From positions 1 through 40,697 of the forward strand of contig JABDKO010000148.1 in NCBI GenBank assembly GCA_013002165.1: a DNA stretch of 40,697 nt, given 5' to 3'. Below are positions 33,408-40,697 of this stretch, one piece after another. The position numbers and the translations under genes are program-made. The notes under the pieces are model-generated. The model had not been told where the DNA came from and did not search any database. It worked only from the letters and a program-made list of their open reading frames with translations. This DNA is from Rhodothermales bacterium. GTDB lineage: Bacteria > Bacteroidota > Rhodothermia > Rhodothermales > JABDKH01. Numbering within the stretch: the stretch's first letter is position 1; the number at the start of each line of letters is the position of its first letter.

Positions 33408-34202
33408 CTATTCCAGGTTGTCCAGAATCTTCCGAATTTTGTCCATTTCTGAAGCACTCGCATTGTCGCGGAGCGGTGGTCGATCCGCATTATGAGGCGG
33501 GTTCGTCTCCGCAGAATCAGGATTAAAGGAAGTGTCGGTAGAATTGTCGATCGATTCGGGTTCGAAGTAATCAGATTCACCGAACTCCTGCTGATCTGAT
33601 TCAGATGACCATTCTGCCTGATCTCCGACGGTATCATCAGAGTACTTGTCGACATCGATCTCTACGTTGTGGATCACTGCGGAATGTCCGTGATCACCGT
33701 TTGACGCCGGTTGCGGTGAAGGTAAATCGACAGGTTCGGGACTGGGTGGTAATGGCTGTTTTTCGAATCCGGCCAGCATATCCATTTCAGAAGACAGAAA
33801 CGCCTTCAATCTTGAAATAACCTGCTGCTGGCGTTGCTCGAGCACCAGATTGCTTTGCCGCAGAGCCTGGTTGCCTGCTCGTGCTTTCTGTAGAAGTTCT
33901 TCGGCCTTGGCCTGTGCTTCGCGCAGAATCAGTGCCGCTTCCTGTTCCGCGTTCGCAATCTTGGTTTTAGAGCTCGACTTAGCGGTATTAAGGGCCTCTT
34001 GCAAAGCGTCCTCAACGCGCTGGTAGTGAACCAGCTTGTTCTCAAGATCAGTAACTTTCGACTCGAGATTCCGGTGGTCGTTTATCAACTCATCCCACTG
34101 GTCAGCAAGCATCTGCAAATATGCAGTTACCTCCTGCTCCTCGAATCCACGGAATCCGCGGTTGAACTCTTGCTTTTTTATATCGAGTGGCGAAAGTCTC
34201 AT
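33408..34202 (-). CDS. divIVA: DivIVA-family coiled-coil protein
   Basis: 264 residues from ATG 34202. The N-terminal lipid-binding DivIVA domain reads 'MRLSPLDIKKQEFNRGFRGF', then EEQEVTAYLQML, followed by coiled coil from ~35 to 155 ('LESKVTDLENKLVHYQRVED', 'QEAALILREAQAKAEELLQK'). Residues ~160-245 are acidic, Ser/Pro-rich and probably disordered, and a short conserved-looking tail ends 'ASEMDKIRKILDNLE'. DivIVA proteins mark curved membranes at poles and septa and organise cell wall growth. It is located in the classic cluster next to yggS and ileS, 26 bases after the small membrane protein gene. Confidence 0.92.
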   Translation of the reverse strand: MRLSPLDIKKQEFNRGFRGFEEQEVTAYLQMLADQWDELINDHRNLESKVTDLENKLVHYQRVEDALQEALNTAKSSSKTKIANAEQEAALILREAQAKAEELLQKARAGNQALRQSNLVLEQRQQQVISRLKAFLSSEMDMLAGFEKQPLPPSPEPVDLPSPQPASNGDHGHSAVIHNVEIDVDKYSDDTVGDQAEWSSESDQQEFGESDYFEPESIDNSTDTSFNPDSAETNPPHNADRPPLRDNASASEMDKIRKILDNLE

Positions 34203-34228
34203 TGTCTTGCGTCCGATCAAGATCGGTT

Positions 34229-34483
34229 TCAAATTCTGGTTCTATTTCTATTTCTTGCACTGGCCGCAGTGGACTGATCGTAAAGATCCTCCACCGATTT
34301 CGGGTCAATACTGGCTATGGACTCGAGATTCCTGATTCGCTGTTCGAGTACCGAAATCTCTTCCGTCAGCTCTTCAACTCGCGTTAAAGCGGTCGCAGCG
34401 CTCTCACGTTCATAGCTCCTTACAGTATTCAGGAGGAACACTCCTAGCATGATCACAGCTATGACTAGGACAATCCAGGCCAT
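34229..34483 (-). CDS. Small single-pass membrane protein with coiled coil (yggT position)
   Basis: 84 residues from ATG 34483 (a TTG three codons upstream is also open). One N-terminal membrane helix ('MAWIVLVIAVIMLGVFLLNT') is followed by a coiled coil ('ALTRVEELTEEISVLEQRIR', then NLESIASIDPK) and a short basic end. The layout resembles PspB or the FtsB/DivIC class of small envelope proteins, and 'QRIRNLESI' recalls the end of PspB, but similarity this short is not decisive. It occupies the place where many genomes have yggT between yggS and divIVA. Probably cotranscribed with divIVA. Confidence 0.7.
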   Translation of the reverse strand: MAWIVLVIAVIMLGVFLLNTVRSYERESAATALTRVEELTEEISVLEQRIRNLESIASIDPKSVEDLYDQSTAASARNRNRTRI

Positions 34484-34599
34484 TTTTTGCAAGTACCGAT
34501 TTGATAAAAAATCGTCCCGAATCTACGGCGCTTAATTCGAGACGATAGAATGTGAAGGTATGATGCATCTCAGGGCATTTAGTTTCTGCCCGAGCACAA

Positions 34600-35289
34600 T
34601 CAAAATGCACCCGGTCTGGGTCCAAAAATTCCTGTCCCAATCCGAAGCATCGTAGCGCCCTCCTCTACAGCAATCAAATAGTCATTGCTCATTCCCATCG
34701 ACAAATGGGGCAGGCCGGGTGAAACTCCATCACGCAAGTTGCGCAAGGACGAAAATTGACGGCGGATGAGTTCTTTATCATCTGAAAATGAGGCCATGCC
34801 CATAAGGCCGATGATATTCAGGCGGTCCAGGTTTTCAAGACTACGCAAGAACGGTTCAAGCTGATTTGATTCAAGGCCATACTTCTGTGACTCGTCAGAA
34901 ATATTCACCTGTACAAGGCAGTCTATGTGCCGGTCGGACTCTTCGGCACGTTTCTGGATTTCTTTGGCAAGACTCAATCTGTCGAGGGAATGGATGGTAT
35001 CCACGTGACCGATAATCTCCTTCACCTTATTCGACTGCAGGTGCCCGATCATGTGCCATCTGATATCTCCACCTTCTATCGTACCCGGCAGCTGCCGGGC
35101 TTTGTCTCGAAGTTCGCGTGCGCGGTTTTCTCCAAAGTCTGTGATTCCTGCACTTCGGGCAATCTGAATTGACTCGACAGAATGTTTTTTTGACACGGCG
35201 ATGATTCGAACCGGGGAAGCCGTTTCATCGGCGTTCCGGTGTTGTTCGAGCTCGGCAAGAATAGTGCGATATTTGTCAGTAATGCTCAC
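34600..35289 (-). CDS. yggS: PLP homeostasis protein (YggS/PROSC family)
   Basis: 229 residues if started at GTG 35289 (MSITDKYRTILAELEQHR); a TTG at 35307 that overlaps the preceding stop as TTGA is the alternative. The PLP-binding Lys lies in 'RIIAVSKKHSVESIQIA'. Other family segments are 'DFGENRARELRDKARQL', 'RWHMIGHLQSNKVKEII', 'LVQVNISDESQKYGL' and 'LSMGMSNDYLIAVEEGATML', then RIGTGIFG. A single-domain fold-type III PLP protein that buffers pyridoxal phosphate and affects amino acid metabolism. Neighbouring divIVA and ileS make the standard cluster. Secure. Confidence 0.95.
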   Translation of the reverse strand: MSITDKYRTILAELEQHRNADETASPVRIIAVSKKHSVESIQIARSAGITDFGENRARELRDKARQLPGTIEGGDIRWHMIGHLQSNKVKEIIGHVDTIHSLDRLSLAKEIQKRAEESDRHIDCLVQVNISDESQKYGLESNQLEPFLRSLENLDRLNIIGLMGMASFSDDKELIRRQFSSLRNLRDGVSPGLPHLSMGMSNDYLIAVEEGATMLRIGTGIFGPRPGAF

Positions 35290-35303
35290 AAAGCCATGCC
35301 AGT

Positions 35304-35489
35304 TCAATCGCTCGATGATGCAACGAAAGATGTGACGTTATCTTCTGACGCCTCGACCGAAACTTCGATTGGTCTGCAACACACTTCACAGTCCTCCACA
35401 TAGGTTTGTTGAGGAACAGATGTGTCAATCAGGAATGATATCTCTTCAGCACAGTACGGGCATGAAAAGAAGTGCTCGATAACAGTCAC
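35304..35489 (-). CDS. CPXCG-motif small cysteine-rich protein
   Basis: 61 residues, start GTG 35489 overlapping the ABC permease stop as GTGA, and its own stop reaches the alternative start of yggS. The first knuckle is 'FFSCPYCAEEISFLID' (Cys10, Cys13) and the second 'VEDCEVCCRPIEVSVE' (Cys34, Cys37, Cys38), forming a probable four-Cys zinc ribbon. It matches the short CPXCG family found widely in Proteobacteria and Bacteroidota; the usual G after the first CPxC is A here. Function unknown. The extensive overlaps suggest tight coupling in this operon. Confidence 0.85.
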   Translation of the reverse strand: MTVIEHFFSCPYCAEEISFLIDTSVPQQTYVEDCEVCCRPIEVSVEASEDNVTSFVASSSD

Positions 35490-38014
35490 AGGCTTTCACG
35501 TCGAAGGATTTCCAATGGCGGTCGAGTTGATATTCCTCTACTGTTGAGCAGTCCCACGACAAGCGTTACAGCTACTACGATAACAATAGTGAGGACTGAC
35601 AATCCTGCCGGCATGGAAACATCCGTTTCAAACACGTACCGGGAAACAAGTGCAGAAGAGATCAACGCCAGGGCGACACCAACAGTGGACGCAAGTAGTC
35701 CGAGGACAAAATATTCCCCGGTCACAATCGAGTTCAGCTGACGTGTTGACGCTCCAAGTGTTCGAAGAAGTACACTCTCCTGTATACGATAGTATCGGCT
35801 GACAAACACAGAGCCTCCGACAATAACCAGTCCTGTAGCCATACTAAAAAAGGCCATGAACTTGAGGACAAAGGAAATCCTTCCGAAGATCTCCTCGAAC
35901 ACGCTCAGGATTAGTCTGAGGTCAATGGACGAAATATTGGGGAATGCGCTGACTACCTGCGCCTGAAGTTCTCCAGATGCTTCTTCCGAACTTACCCGTG
36001 TGACGGCAACGAAAGTCTTCGGAGCATCTTCGAGAACGGCTTCGGGAAAAACGAAGAAGAAGTTGGTCTGAACGCGTTGCCAGTCGACGGTCCGGATACT
36101 CGAAACGTATGTATCAACCGGGACGCCCTGAACATCGAAGGTTATCCGGTCTCCCAGATCGATATCCAACTCTCCGATCAAACCGTTCTCCATGGAGACA
36201 GGTACCAGATCCATTGTCGATGCATCGTATGTCGGGACAAACTCTCCCCTGTCAATACTCTCGGCATCTGTAAGAAAATTTCGATACGTCGATCGATACT
36301 CCCTTGAATGAGCCCACGTGACGTCGCTGGAATCCTCGAGAGCGTCGAGAGTTACTCCATTGATTTTCTCGATGCGCATTGTCACGATAGGGACAACTTC
36401 TGTCAACGGATAGCCACCAGACTCGATCATCTCTGAGACCCGTGTCACCTGGTCTGACTGAATGTCGAAAAAGAGTGTGTTGGGACGGTTCCCCTGGTCA
36501 GCGACCTCGATTTGATTAACGAGATTGTTTTGAACGAAGAACATGGCCGCAATCAAAAAAGTGCCGAATCCTATCGAGAGCATCATCAGCGAGGTCTGAT
36601 TGTTTGGTCTCTGGAGATTGGCAACGCTCTGCTTGAATGTGTAGACTGCCACGCGCCTGGTGGCCCAGCGTGCTACTCTCAGAATCAGTTTTGATGTGAT
36701 GAACAGCAATCCAAAGACGACCACAAGTCCCACGATGTACACCAATCCAATCAGGACAGTCGGTGCCTGAAGGATTGCAAAGAGAGAGACCGCTACGAAT
36801 CCTGTAGCATACAAGGCTGCTTTCAAAGGATCGAACTTTCCTGATCCACCGCTTGATATCGATGCCGAACGAATCGCCTCCATAGCCGATATACGTCGAA
36901 GGTCCAGAAGCGGAATCAATGCGAACAACGTTGTTACTGTAACGCCTGTGACGAGTCCCTGAATGATGGACCACGGTGATATACCAAATTCGACGTCGAC
37001 CGGAACGAAATCTCCGACGACTGCCGGGACAAAGATTTGCACCACGAAACCGAGCAAGATTCCCAGCACAGACCCGAGGACGCCCATGGCTACTGCCTGA
37101 ATCAGGTAAACGTTGCCTGCGGCGGAATTGGACGAACCGAGGCAGCGGATGAGCGCGACGGTTCCTCTTCTCTGTTTGATATACACGTACACGGAGCTTG
37201 CGATTCCAATGCTCCCGAGCAGTAGTGCGATGAGAGCGGTGAGGCCGAGAAACCGATAGACATTTGTCAGTACTTCACTCCAGCCTTCCTTTTCAGATTC
37301 AATGGTCGCAATTCGCACATCCTCACTTTCAAGATCTGCACGAATGTTGTCCAGCCATCCCGCCCAGTCCTGCGACTTGTCGAAGAGATAAAACCTTGCA
37401 TACTCGGCGCGGCTTCCGAAAGTCAGAAGCTTACTGTCAAGTCTTTCGAGAGGTACGTAAACGCGGGGACTAAGAATGGAGAAGATTGCCGTCTCGCGCG
37501 GGACTTTTGTAAGGATGCCTTCAATCCGATAGACTTCCGTGCCGATTTGCATCGAGTCCCCGACAACAGCACCAACCTGTGCCGCAAGTGATCCATCGAT
37601 AAGTGCACCGGACTTGCTCAAATACGATCCGGCTGCAGCTTCGGGAGTTGTTTCAAGCTCGCCGTAATACGGGTACTCGCCGTTTACCGCGCGGACGGAG
37701 ACGAGCCGGGTCTCTGTTCCACCGCCGAACAAGGCCATGGAACTGAACGAAATCTGATCCGACGTTGTAGCCGGAATGGAGTCAAGGATTTCGACCTGCT
37801 CATCTGAGAACGGAGTGTCTCTTTCGATTTCCAGGTCTGCTCCAAGGAGTGATGCTGCCTGACTGTCGATGGCCTGGCGGAGGTTGTCGCCAAATGAGTT
37901 AATTGATACGAGCGCTGCGACACCGAGCGTAAGCGAGGCTACGAAAACCAGCAGTCGGGTACGGCTTCCTCGACTATCCCGCCAGGCCATACGGAAGACC
38001 CATGGTATCTTCAT
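35486..38014 (-). CDS. ABC transporter permease (YbbP-like, duplicated FtsX domains)
   Basis: 842 residues. It begins with a membrane segment ('LLVFVASLTLGVAALVSINS') and a MacB-like periplasmic region ('QAASLLGADLEIERDTPFSD'). A group of membrane helices spans ~250-430 ('GLTALIALLLGSIGIASSVY', 'GNVYLIQAVAMGVLGSVLGI'), then a second periplasmic region and a C-terminal FtsX helix set ('FMAFFSMATGLVIVGGSVFV', 'TGEYFVLGLLASTVGVALAL'). This is the YbbP-type arrangement used by mechanotransmission exporters with lipid-like or hydrophobic cargo. Its ATG overlaps the ATPase stop (ATGA). With the ATPase and divergent tesA it reproduces the ybbAP-tesA locus of E. coli; cargo is unknown. Confidence 0.92.
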   Translation of the reverse strand: MKIPWVFRMAWRDSRGSRTRLLVFVASLTLGVAALVSINSFGDNLRQAIDSQAASLLGADLEIERDTPFSDEQVEILDSIPATTSDQISFSSMALFGGGTETRLVSVRAVNGEYPYYGELETTPEAAAGSYLSKSGALIDGSLAAQVGAVVGDSMQIGTEVYRIEGILTKVPRETAIFSILSPRVYVPLERLDSKLLTFGSRAEYARFYLFDKSQDWAGWLDNIRADLESEDVRIATIESEKEGWSEVLTNVYRFLGLTALIALLLGSIGIASSVYVYIKQRRGTVALIRCLGSSNSAAGNVYLIQAVAMGVLGSVLGILLGFVVQIFVPAVVGDFVPVDVEFGISPWSIIQGLVTGVTVTTLFALIPLLDLRRISAMEAIRSASISSGGSGKFDPLKAALYATGFVAVSLFAILQAPTVLIGLVYIVGLVVVFGLLFITSKLILRVARWATRRVAVYTFKQSVANLQRPNNQTSLMMLSIGFGTFLIAAMFFVQNNLVNQIEVADQGNRPNTLFFDIQSDQVTRVSEMIESGGYPLTEVVPIVTMRIEKINGVTLDALEDSSDVTWAHSREYRSTYRNFLTDAESIDRGEFVPTYDASTMDLVPVSMENGLIGELDIDLGDRITFDVQGVPVDTYVSSIRTVDWQRVQTNFFFVFPEAVLEDAPKTFVAVTRVSSEEASGELQAQVVSAFPNISSIDLRLILSVFEEIFGRISFVLKFMAFFSMATGLVIVGGSVFVSRYYRIQESVLLRTLGASTRQLNSIVTGEYFVLGLLASTVGVALALISSALVSRYVFETDVSMPAGLSVLTIVIVVAVTLVVGLLNSRGISTRPPLEILRRESL

Positions 38015-38715
38015 GACACCACCGTTTCAGGCTGGTGTTCATCGGAGACTACGGCGCCGGCTTCAAGCCGAATGATCCGATCCGTCCGACGCGCAAGGTC
38101 CAGATTGTGTGTTACTATCAGGAGGGTCGTACCAGCCTCGCGGTTAAGGTCAAGTAGTAGCCGGATTACCGCTTCACCTGTCTCATAATCAAGATTACCA
38201 GTGGGTTCATCAGCAAACAGGATTGTCGGATTGTTGATGAAAGCCCGGGCCACACCGACTCGTTGCTGCTCACCGCCGGAGAGCTGCGAAGGATAGTGAT
38301 CCAGCCTTTCACTGAGTCCAACCGATCCAAGCAAGGATTCGGCACGGCGGGCGGAGTCCCTTTCGCCAGCGAGCTCAGCGGGTATCATCACGTTCTCAAG
38401 AGCGGTCAGCGTTGGAATAAGACGGAACGACTGAAACACGAAGCCAACGCGGTGATTGCGCAGTTTGGCAGCATCATCCTGACTTAGCGCATTAAGCGAC
38501 TGGCCACAGAGTGATATTGTGCCGCTGTCGATCTGATCGAGTCCGGCGCACAAGCCGAGCAGCGTTGTCTTACCGCTTCCGGATGGACCAACGATAGTAC
38601 ATGTCTCTCCTTCCCTCAGGTCGAAACTTATATCTCGCAAAACGGTCAACTCTCCGTGCGAAGTCTGAAACGACTTGCTGACGTTAGCGACACTTAATAC
38701 CGACTCTATGCTCAT
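38011..38715 (-). CDS. ABC transporter ATP-binding protein (YbbA/LolD/MacB type)
   Basis: 234 residues from ATG 38715; the upstream open frame to 38811 overlaps tesA and is rejected. Walker A '[20 protein letters not shown]', Q-loop '[20 protein letters not shown]', signature '[20 protein letters not shown]', Walker B '[20 protein letters not shown]' and H-loop '[20 protein letters not shown]' are all intact. It powers the permease encoded immediately downstream through an ATGA overlap. The class normally extracts or exports substrates from the inner membrane rather than importing. Confident. Confidence 0.95.
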   Translation of the reverse strand: MSIESVLSVANVSKSFQTSHGELTVLRDISFDLREGETCTIVGPSGSGKTTLLGLCAGLDQIDSGTISLCGQSLNALSQDDAAKLRNHRVGFVFQSFRLIPTLTALENVMIPAELAGERDSARRAESLLGSVGLSERLDHYPSQLSGGEQQRVGVARAFINNPTILFADEPTGNLDYETGEAVIRLLLDLNREAGTTLLIVTHNLDLARRTDRIIRLEAGAVVSDEHQPETVVS

Positions 38716-38729
38716 TCTACCCGTGCGTT

Positions 38730-38739
38730 TTCGATCGAA
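38730..38739. promoter_or_regulatory. Palindrome in the 37-base divergent gap between the ABC ATPase gene and tesA
   Basis: ttcgatcgaa is perfectly self-complementary and lies in the middle of the only 37 bases separating the two divergent start codons. The promoters of both genes must overlap here or extend into coding sequence. It could be a shared control site, but a 10-base palindrome alone is weak evidence. Confidence 0.2.
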
Positions 38740-38752
38740 CCGAGCCTCAACT

Positions 38753-39457
38753 ATGACCATCACCAGATATTGTTTCGCTGGCGTACTGGCACTAATGCTG
38801 ATTGGTTGCACTTCGAAAGAGACTGAAGTCCCTGTTGTACCTGCGCCTCAGCTTGAAAATGGATCATCAGCTTCTGACTCGAAGGATGCATCTGATGAGA
38901 TTGTAATTGTTTTTCTGGGTGACAGCATTACTGCAGGTTATGGCATCGCACGGGAAGATGCATTTCCAGCTCGTGTGGAGCAGGAGCTTCTTTCTGCAGG
39001 TTATCCTGTACGTGTTCGAGAAGCCGGTGTCAGCGGCGAGACGACGGCCGGCGGATTGAGGAGGATCGACTGGATCCTAAACCAGCACGTGGACATCCTT
39101 GTAATCGAGCTCGGGGGCAACGATGGCCTGCGTGGAATTCCTGTCGATGAGGTTGAACGAAACCTTCGTGCGATGATTGACCGGGCCCGGAAAAGCAACC
39201 CGGCGATAAAGATAATCGTTGCCGGAATGCAGGTACCGCCAAATATGGGACAGTCGTACTCGCAGGCGTTTGGAGATGTATTCGCCCGCGTAGCGACTGA
39301 TGAAGGAACAGAACTGATCCCATTCATTTTGCAAGGCGTCGGCGGGAATCCACAATTGAATCAGGCTGACGGAATCCACCCGACCGAAGAAGGACACGAG
39401 ATCATTTCAGAAACTGTTCTTGACGCATTGACACCAGTCGTCACCGATCTGCGGTAG
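38753..39457 (+). CDS. tesA: Lipoprotein SGNH hydrolase (arylesterase/TesA-like)
   Basis: 234 residues from ATG 38753. The signal peptide ends in a lipobox (LALMLIGC, Cys19), so it is a lipoprotein, unlike soluble periplasmic E. coli TesA. A Ser/Pro/Asp linker (~20-48) precedes the SGNH domain: block I 'VFLGDSITAGYGIAREDAFP' with Ser58, block II 'GVSGETTAGGLRRIDWIL' (Gly), block III 'VIELGGNDGLRGIPVDEVER' (Asn) and block V 'LNQADGIHPTEEGHEII' (Asp and His). Thioesterase/arylesterase/lysophospholipase activities are known in the family. It is divergent from the ABC genes as in E. coli, suggesting a shared lipid-related process (inference). Confidence 0.9.
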   Translation: MTITRYCFAGVLALMLIGCTSKETEVPVVPAPQLENGSSASDSKDASDEIVIVFLGDSITAGYGIAREDAFPARVEQELLSAGYPVRVREAGVSGETTAGGLRRIDWILNQHVDILVIELGGNDGLRGIPVDEVERNLRAMIDRARKSNPAIKIIVAGMQVPPNMGQSYSQAFGDVFARVATDEGTELIPFILQGVGGNPQLNQADGIHPTEEGHEIISETVLDALTPVVTDLR

Positions 39458-39530
39458 TTCGAGTTGCTTCCGGGTTGAATTCTGATAGAAGCGAAGATGC
39501 GGACGACCACGTCGAGGACCGGGCGCCGGT

Positions 39531-40229
39531 CTACATCTCGGCATCAGGCTCCACGGCCGCACCTGAACTTGTTCGTGTTGTAGGCAGACCAAGCAGTTTC
39601 CAATCAGGAACTCCTCCATCGAGATGTCTGACGTCGAGGTCATAACTCTCAAGAATTCCTGCTGCCCTCAGTGACATCCAGTTATAGGCACTGCGGCAGT
39701 AGACAATATATGTACGGTCAGGGTCAAGCGATCTTGCTTCGGTTGCAAGTTTATCCAGTGGAATTGAGCGGGCGCCCCGAATTCTGCCCGACAAAAACTC
39801 CTCTCGAGGACGAACGTCAATCATTGCTATGTTCTCGCCGCTGCTGATCATTTCATACAGATCCACGAGGCTTAGAGATTTCCCAGAGATCTCGAATGAT
39901 TCTGAAACTATTTCATGAACTTCAAGGAGGTTTCGTTGAGCGACTTTACGAAGTGCATGCCACAGAGCGAGTACCTGCTGACTGGACGGGCTGTAAAACG
40001 AATATGGACCTTCCTTGCGAACTTTCACAAGGTGCGCAGCGAGTAGAGTTCGAAGATGCTGCGACGTATTCGCAATCGAAAGATTCGTCTCATGGGCGAT
40101 GGACTCGACGCTCCGTTCACCCTGCGACAGAAGGTCGAGGATTTCAAGGCGGCGGGCACTACCCAATGCTTTGCCAACGCGTTCAAACTGATAGTACAGC
40201 TTGTCAAGGTAGGCGCGTTCGTTGATCAC
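39531..40229 (-). CDS. ArsR-family regulator fused to a rhodanese domain
   Basis: 232 residues if started at GTG 40229 (MINERAYLDKLYYQFERVGK); an open frame reaches a TTG at 40292 but its first 21 residues are not typical of the family. The N-terminal winged helix is 'ALGSARRLEILDLLSQGERS', 'IAHETNLSIANTSQHLRTLL' (recognition helix) and 'GPYSFYSPSSQQVLALWHAL'. The C-terminal rhodanese domain is 'IAMIDVRPREEFLSGRIRGA' with active-site Cys in 'YIVYCRSAYNWMSLRAAGIL' and 'LDGGVPDWKLLGLP'. Such fusions sense reactive sulfur or metal stress. It follows pntB directly, which hints at a redox link. The metal-binding Cys pair of ArsR itself is absent. Confidence 0.9.
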   Translation of the reverse strand: MINERAYLDKLYYQFERVGKALGSARRLEILDLLSQGERSVESIAHETNLSIANTSQHLRTLLAAHLVKVRKEGPYSFYSPSSQQVLALWHALRKVAQRNLLEVHEIVSESFEISGKSLSLVDLYEMISSGENIAMIDVRPREEFLSGRIRGARSIPLDKLATEARSLDPDRTYIVYCRSAYNWMSLRAAGILESYDLDVRHLDGGVPDWKLLGLPTTRTSSGAAVEPDAEM

Positions 40230-40298
40230 GATTGAAAGCTCGTCGAATGTCGATGGACGTAAAGGATACGAGTAGTCAGACCAGAAAATCAATCCGGT

Positions 40299-40697
40299 CT
40301 AGCTGGCTGCCTTGACTTCAGATATTAGTGCGTTCAGGCTGGCTTTCGCATCTCCAAACAACATGCGAGTATTTGGAAGATAAAAAAGTTCGTTATCGAT
40401 TCCCGAATATCCGGGACGCATGCTTCGTTTGAGGATGATCGTCGTCTTGCAGTGATCGACATTCAATATCGGCATCCCGTAAATCGGGCTGGCCGGATTG
40501 GTTCGTGCGGCCGGGTTTACAACGTCGTTGGCACCGATGACGAGCGACACGTCCGTTGAATCGAACTCGCCGTTAATGTCATCCATTTCATACAGGACAT
40601 CGTACGGGACATTTGCTTCTGCAAGCAACACGTTCATGTGGCCGGGCATCCGACCCGCCACGGGGTGGATCGCGTACCTGACATCTACACCTTGTGC
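40299..40697 (-). CDS. pntB: NAD(P) transhydrogenase beta subunit, C-terminal fragment cut by window edge
   Basis: 132 residues of the C-terminal domain III, running off the right edge. Diagnostic segments are '[20 protein letters not shown]', '[20 protein letters not shown]', '[20 protein letters not shown]', '[20 protein letters not shown]' and '[20 protein letters not shown]', which bind NADP(H). The full protein (~460-480 aa) is a membrane proton pump that couples hydride transfer from NADH to NADP+ with the proton gradient. The membrane part lies outside the window. The stop is 6 bases or more before the ArsR-rhodanese open frame. Identity is secure. Confidence 0.96.
   Translation of the reverse strand, partial: AQGVDVRYAIHPVAGRMPGHMNVLLAEANVPYDVLYEMDDINGEFDSTDVSLVIGANDVVNPAARTNPASPIYGMPILNVDHCKTTIILKRSMRPGYSGIDNELFYLPNTRMLFGDAKASLNALISEVKAAS

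Noticed and set aside
39517-39531. Hairpin gaccgg-gcg-ccggtc between tesA and the ArsR-rhodanese gene as bidirectional terminator
   Set aside because: The stem is only 6 base pairs and neither strand has a following T-run; it also overlaps the stop codon of the regulator gene.
1-40697. Mobile elements, prophage, defence islands, secondary-metabolite clusters
   Set aside because: No transposase, integrase, toxin-antitoxin, restriction or megasynthase sequence is visible; the content is core-genome-like throughout.

Overview
The window reads as a core chromosomal segment of a Gram-negative, Bacteroidota-related bacterium, most likely Rhodothermota or Balneolota. The clues are: an S16 protein with a long Ala/Lys-rich tail; a type-2 (eukaryote-like) IleRS; a small TraR/DksA protein with a degenerate zinc finger upstream of lspA; a small protein family that Bacteroidota genomes usually label 'ABC transporter ATPase'; weak or absent Shine-Dalgarno sequences; and several TTG/GTG starts. 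Base composition looks close to 50% GC by eye. I see no tRNA, rRNA, CRISPR array, transposase, integrase or phage gene. No stretch longer than about 300 bases lacks a gene; the longest gaps are 4537-4731 and 15687-15904.

Layout. 1-4536 (minus strand): the classic ffh-rpsP-rimM-trmD-rplS translation/secretion operon, followed by the 5' part of an mqnA-like gene cut by the left edge. 4732-6273 (plus): a 5-formyltetrahydrofolate cyclo-ligase and two PspC-domain membrane proteins. 6297-11645 (minus): polA followed closely by an active/inactive pair of M16 zinc peptidases. 11766-14227 (plus): an alpha/beta hydrolase, a family 2 glycosyltransferase started by a TTGA overlap, and an M50 intramembrane protease. 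14229-17270 (minus): a low-molecular-weight phosphatase paired with a fructosamine-kinase-family enzyme (a probable deglycation pair), then a serine hydrolase with a TPR-like tail. 17370-19875 (plus): an uncharacterised outer-membrane barrel candidate and an enlarged YjbQ/UPF0047 protein. 19885-20661 (minus): an SDR. 20827-23381 (plus): the small 'ABC transporter ATPase' family protein, a K+ channel with RCK domain, and an L,D-transpeptidase.

23403-38715 is one run of 14 minus-strand genes: ybbA-like and ybbP-like ABC exporter, CPXCG protein, yggS, a small membrane/coiled-coil protein, divIVA, purine nucleoside phosphorylase, an unknown gene, ileS, traR/dksA-like, lspA, lepA, an unknown exported protein, and lepB. 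It combines the widespread yggS-divIVA-ileS-traR-lspA division/translation cluster with both signal peptidases and LepA. tesA (38753-39457) faces away from the ABC genes across only 37 bases, the same arrangement as tesA/ybbAP in Escherichia coli. The right end carries an ArsR-rhodanese fusion gene directly downstream of pntB, which is cut by the right edge.

No obviously new multi-gene system is visible. The best leads are residue-level or architectural: Tyr at the dideoxy-discrimination position of Pol I together with loss of its proofreading residues; the GIHH signature in IleRS; a TIGFN channel filter; Asp at the PNP specificity position; the phosphatase/FN3K pair; the enlarged YjbQ protein; the repetitive S16 tail; and several conserved-looking genes of unknown function.
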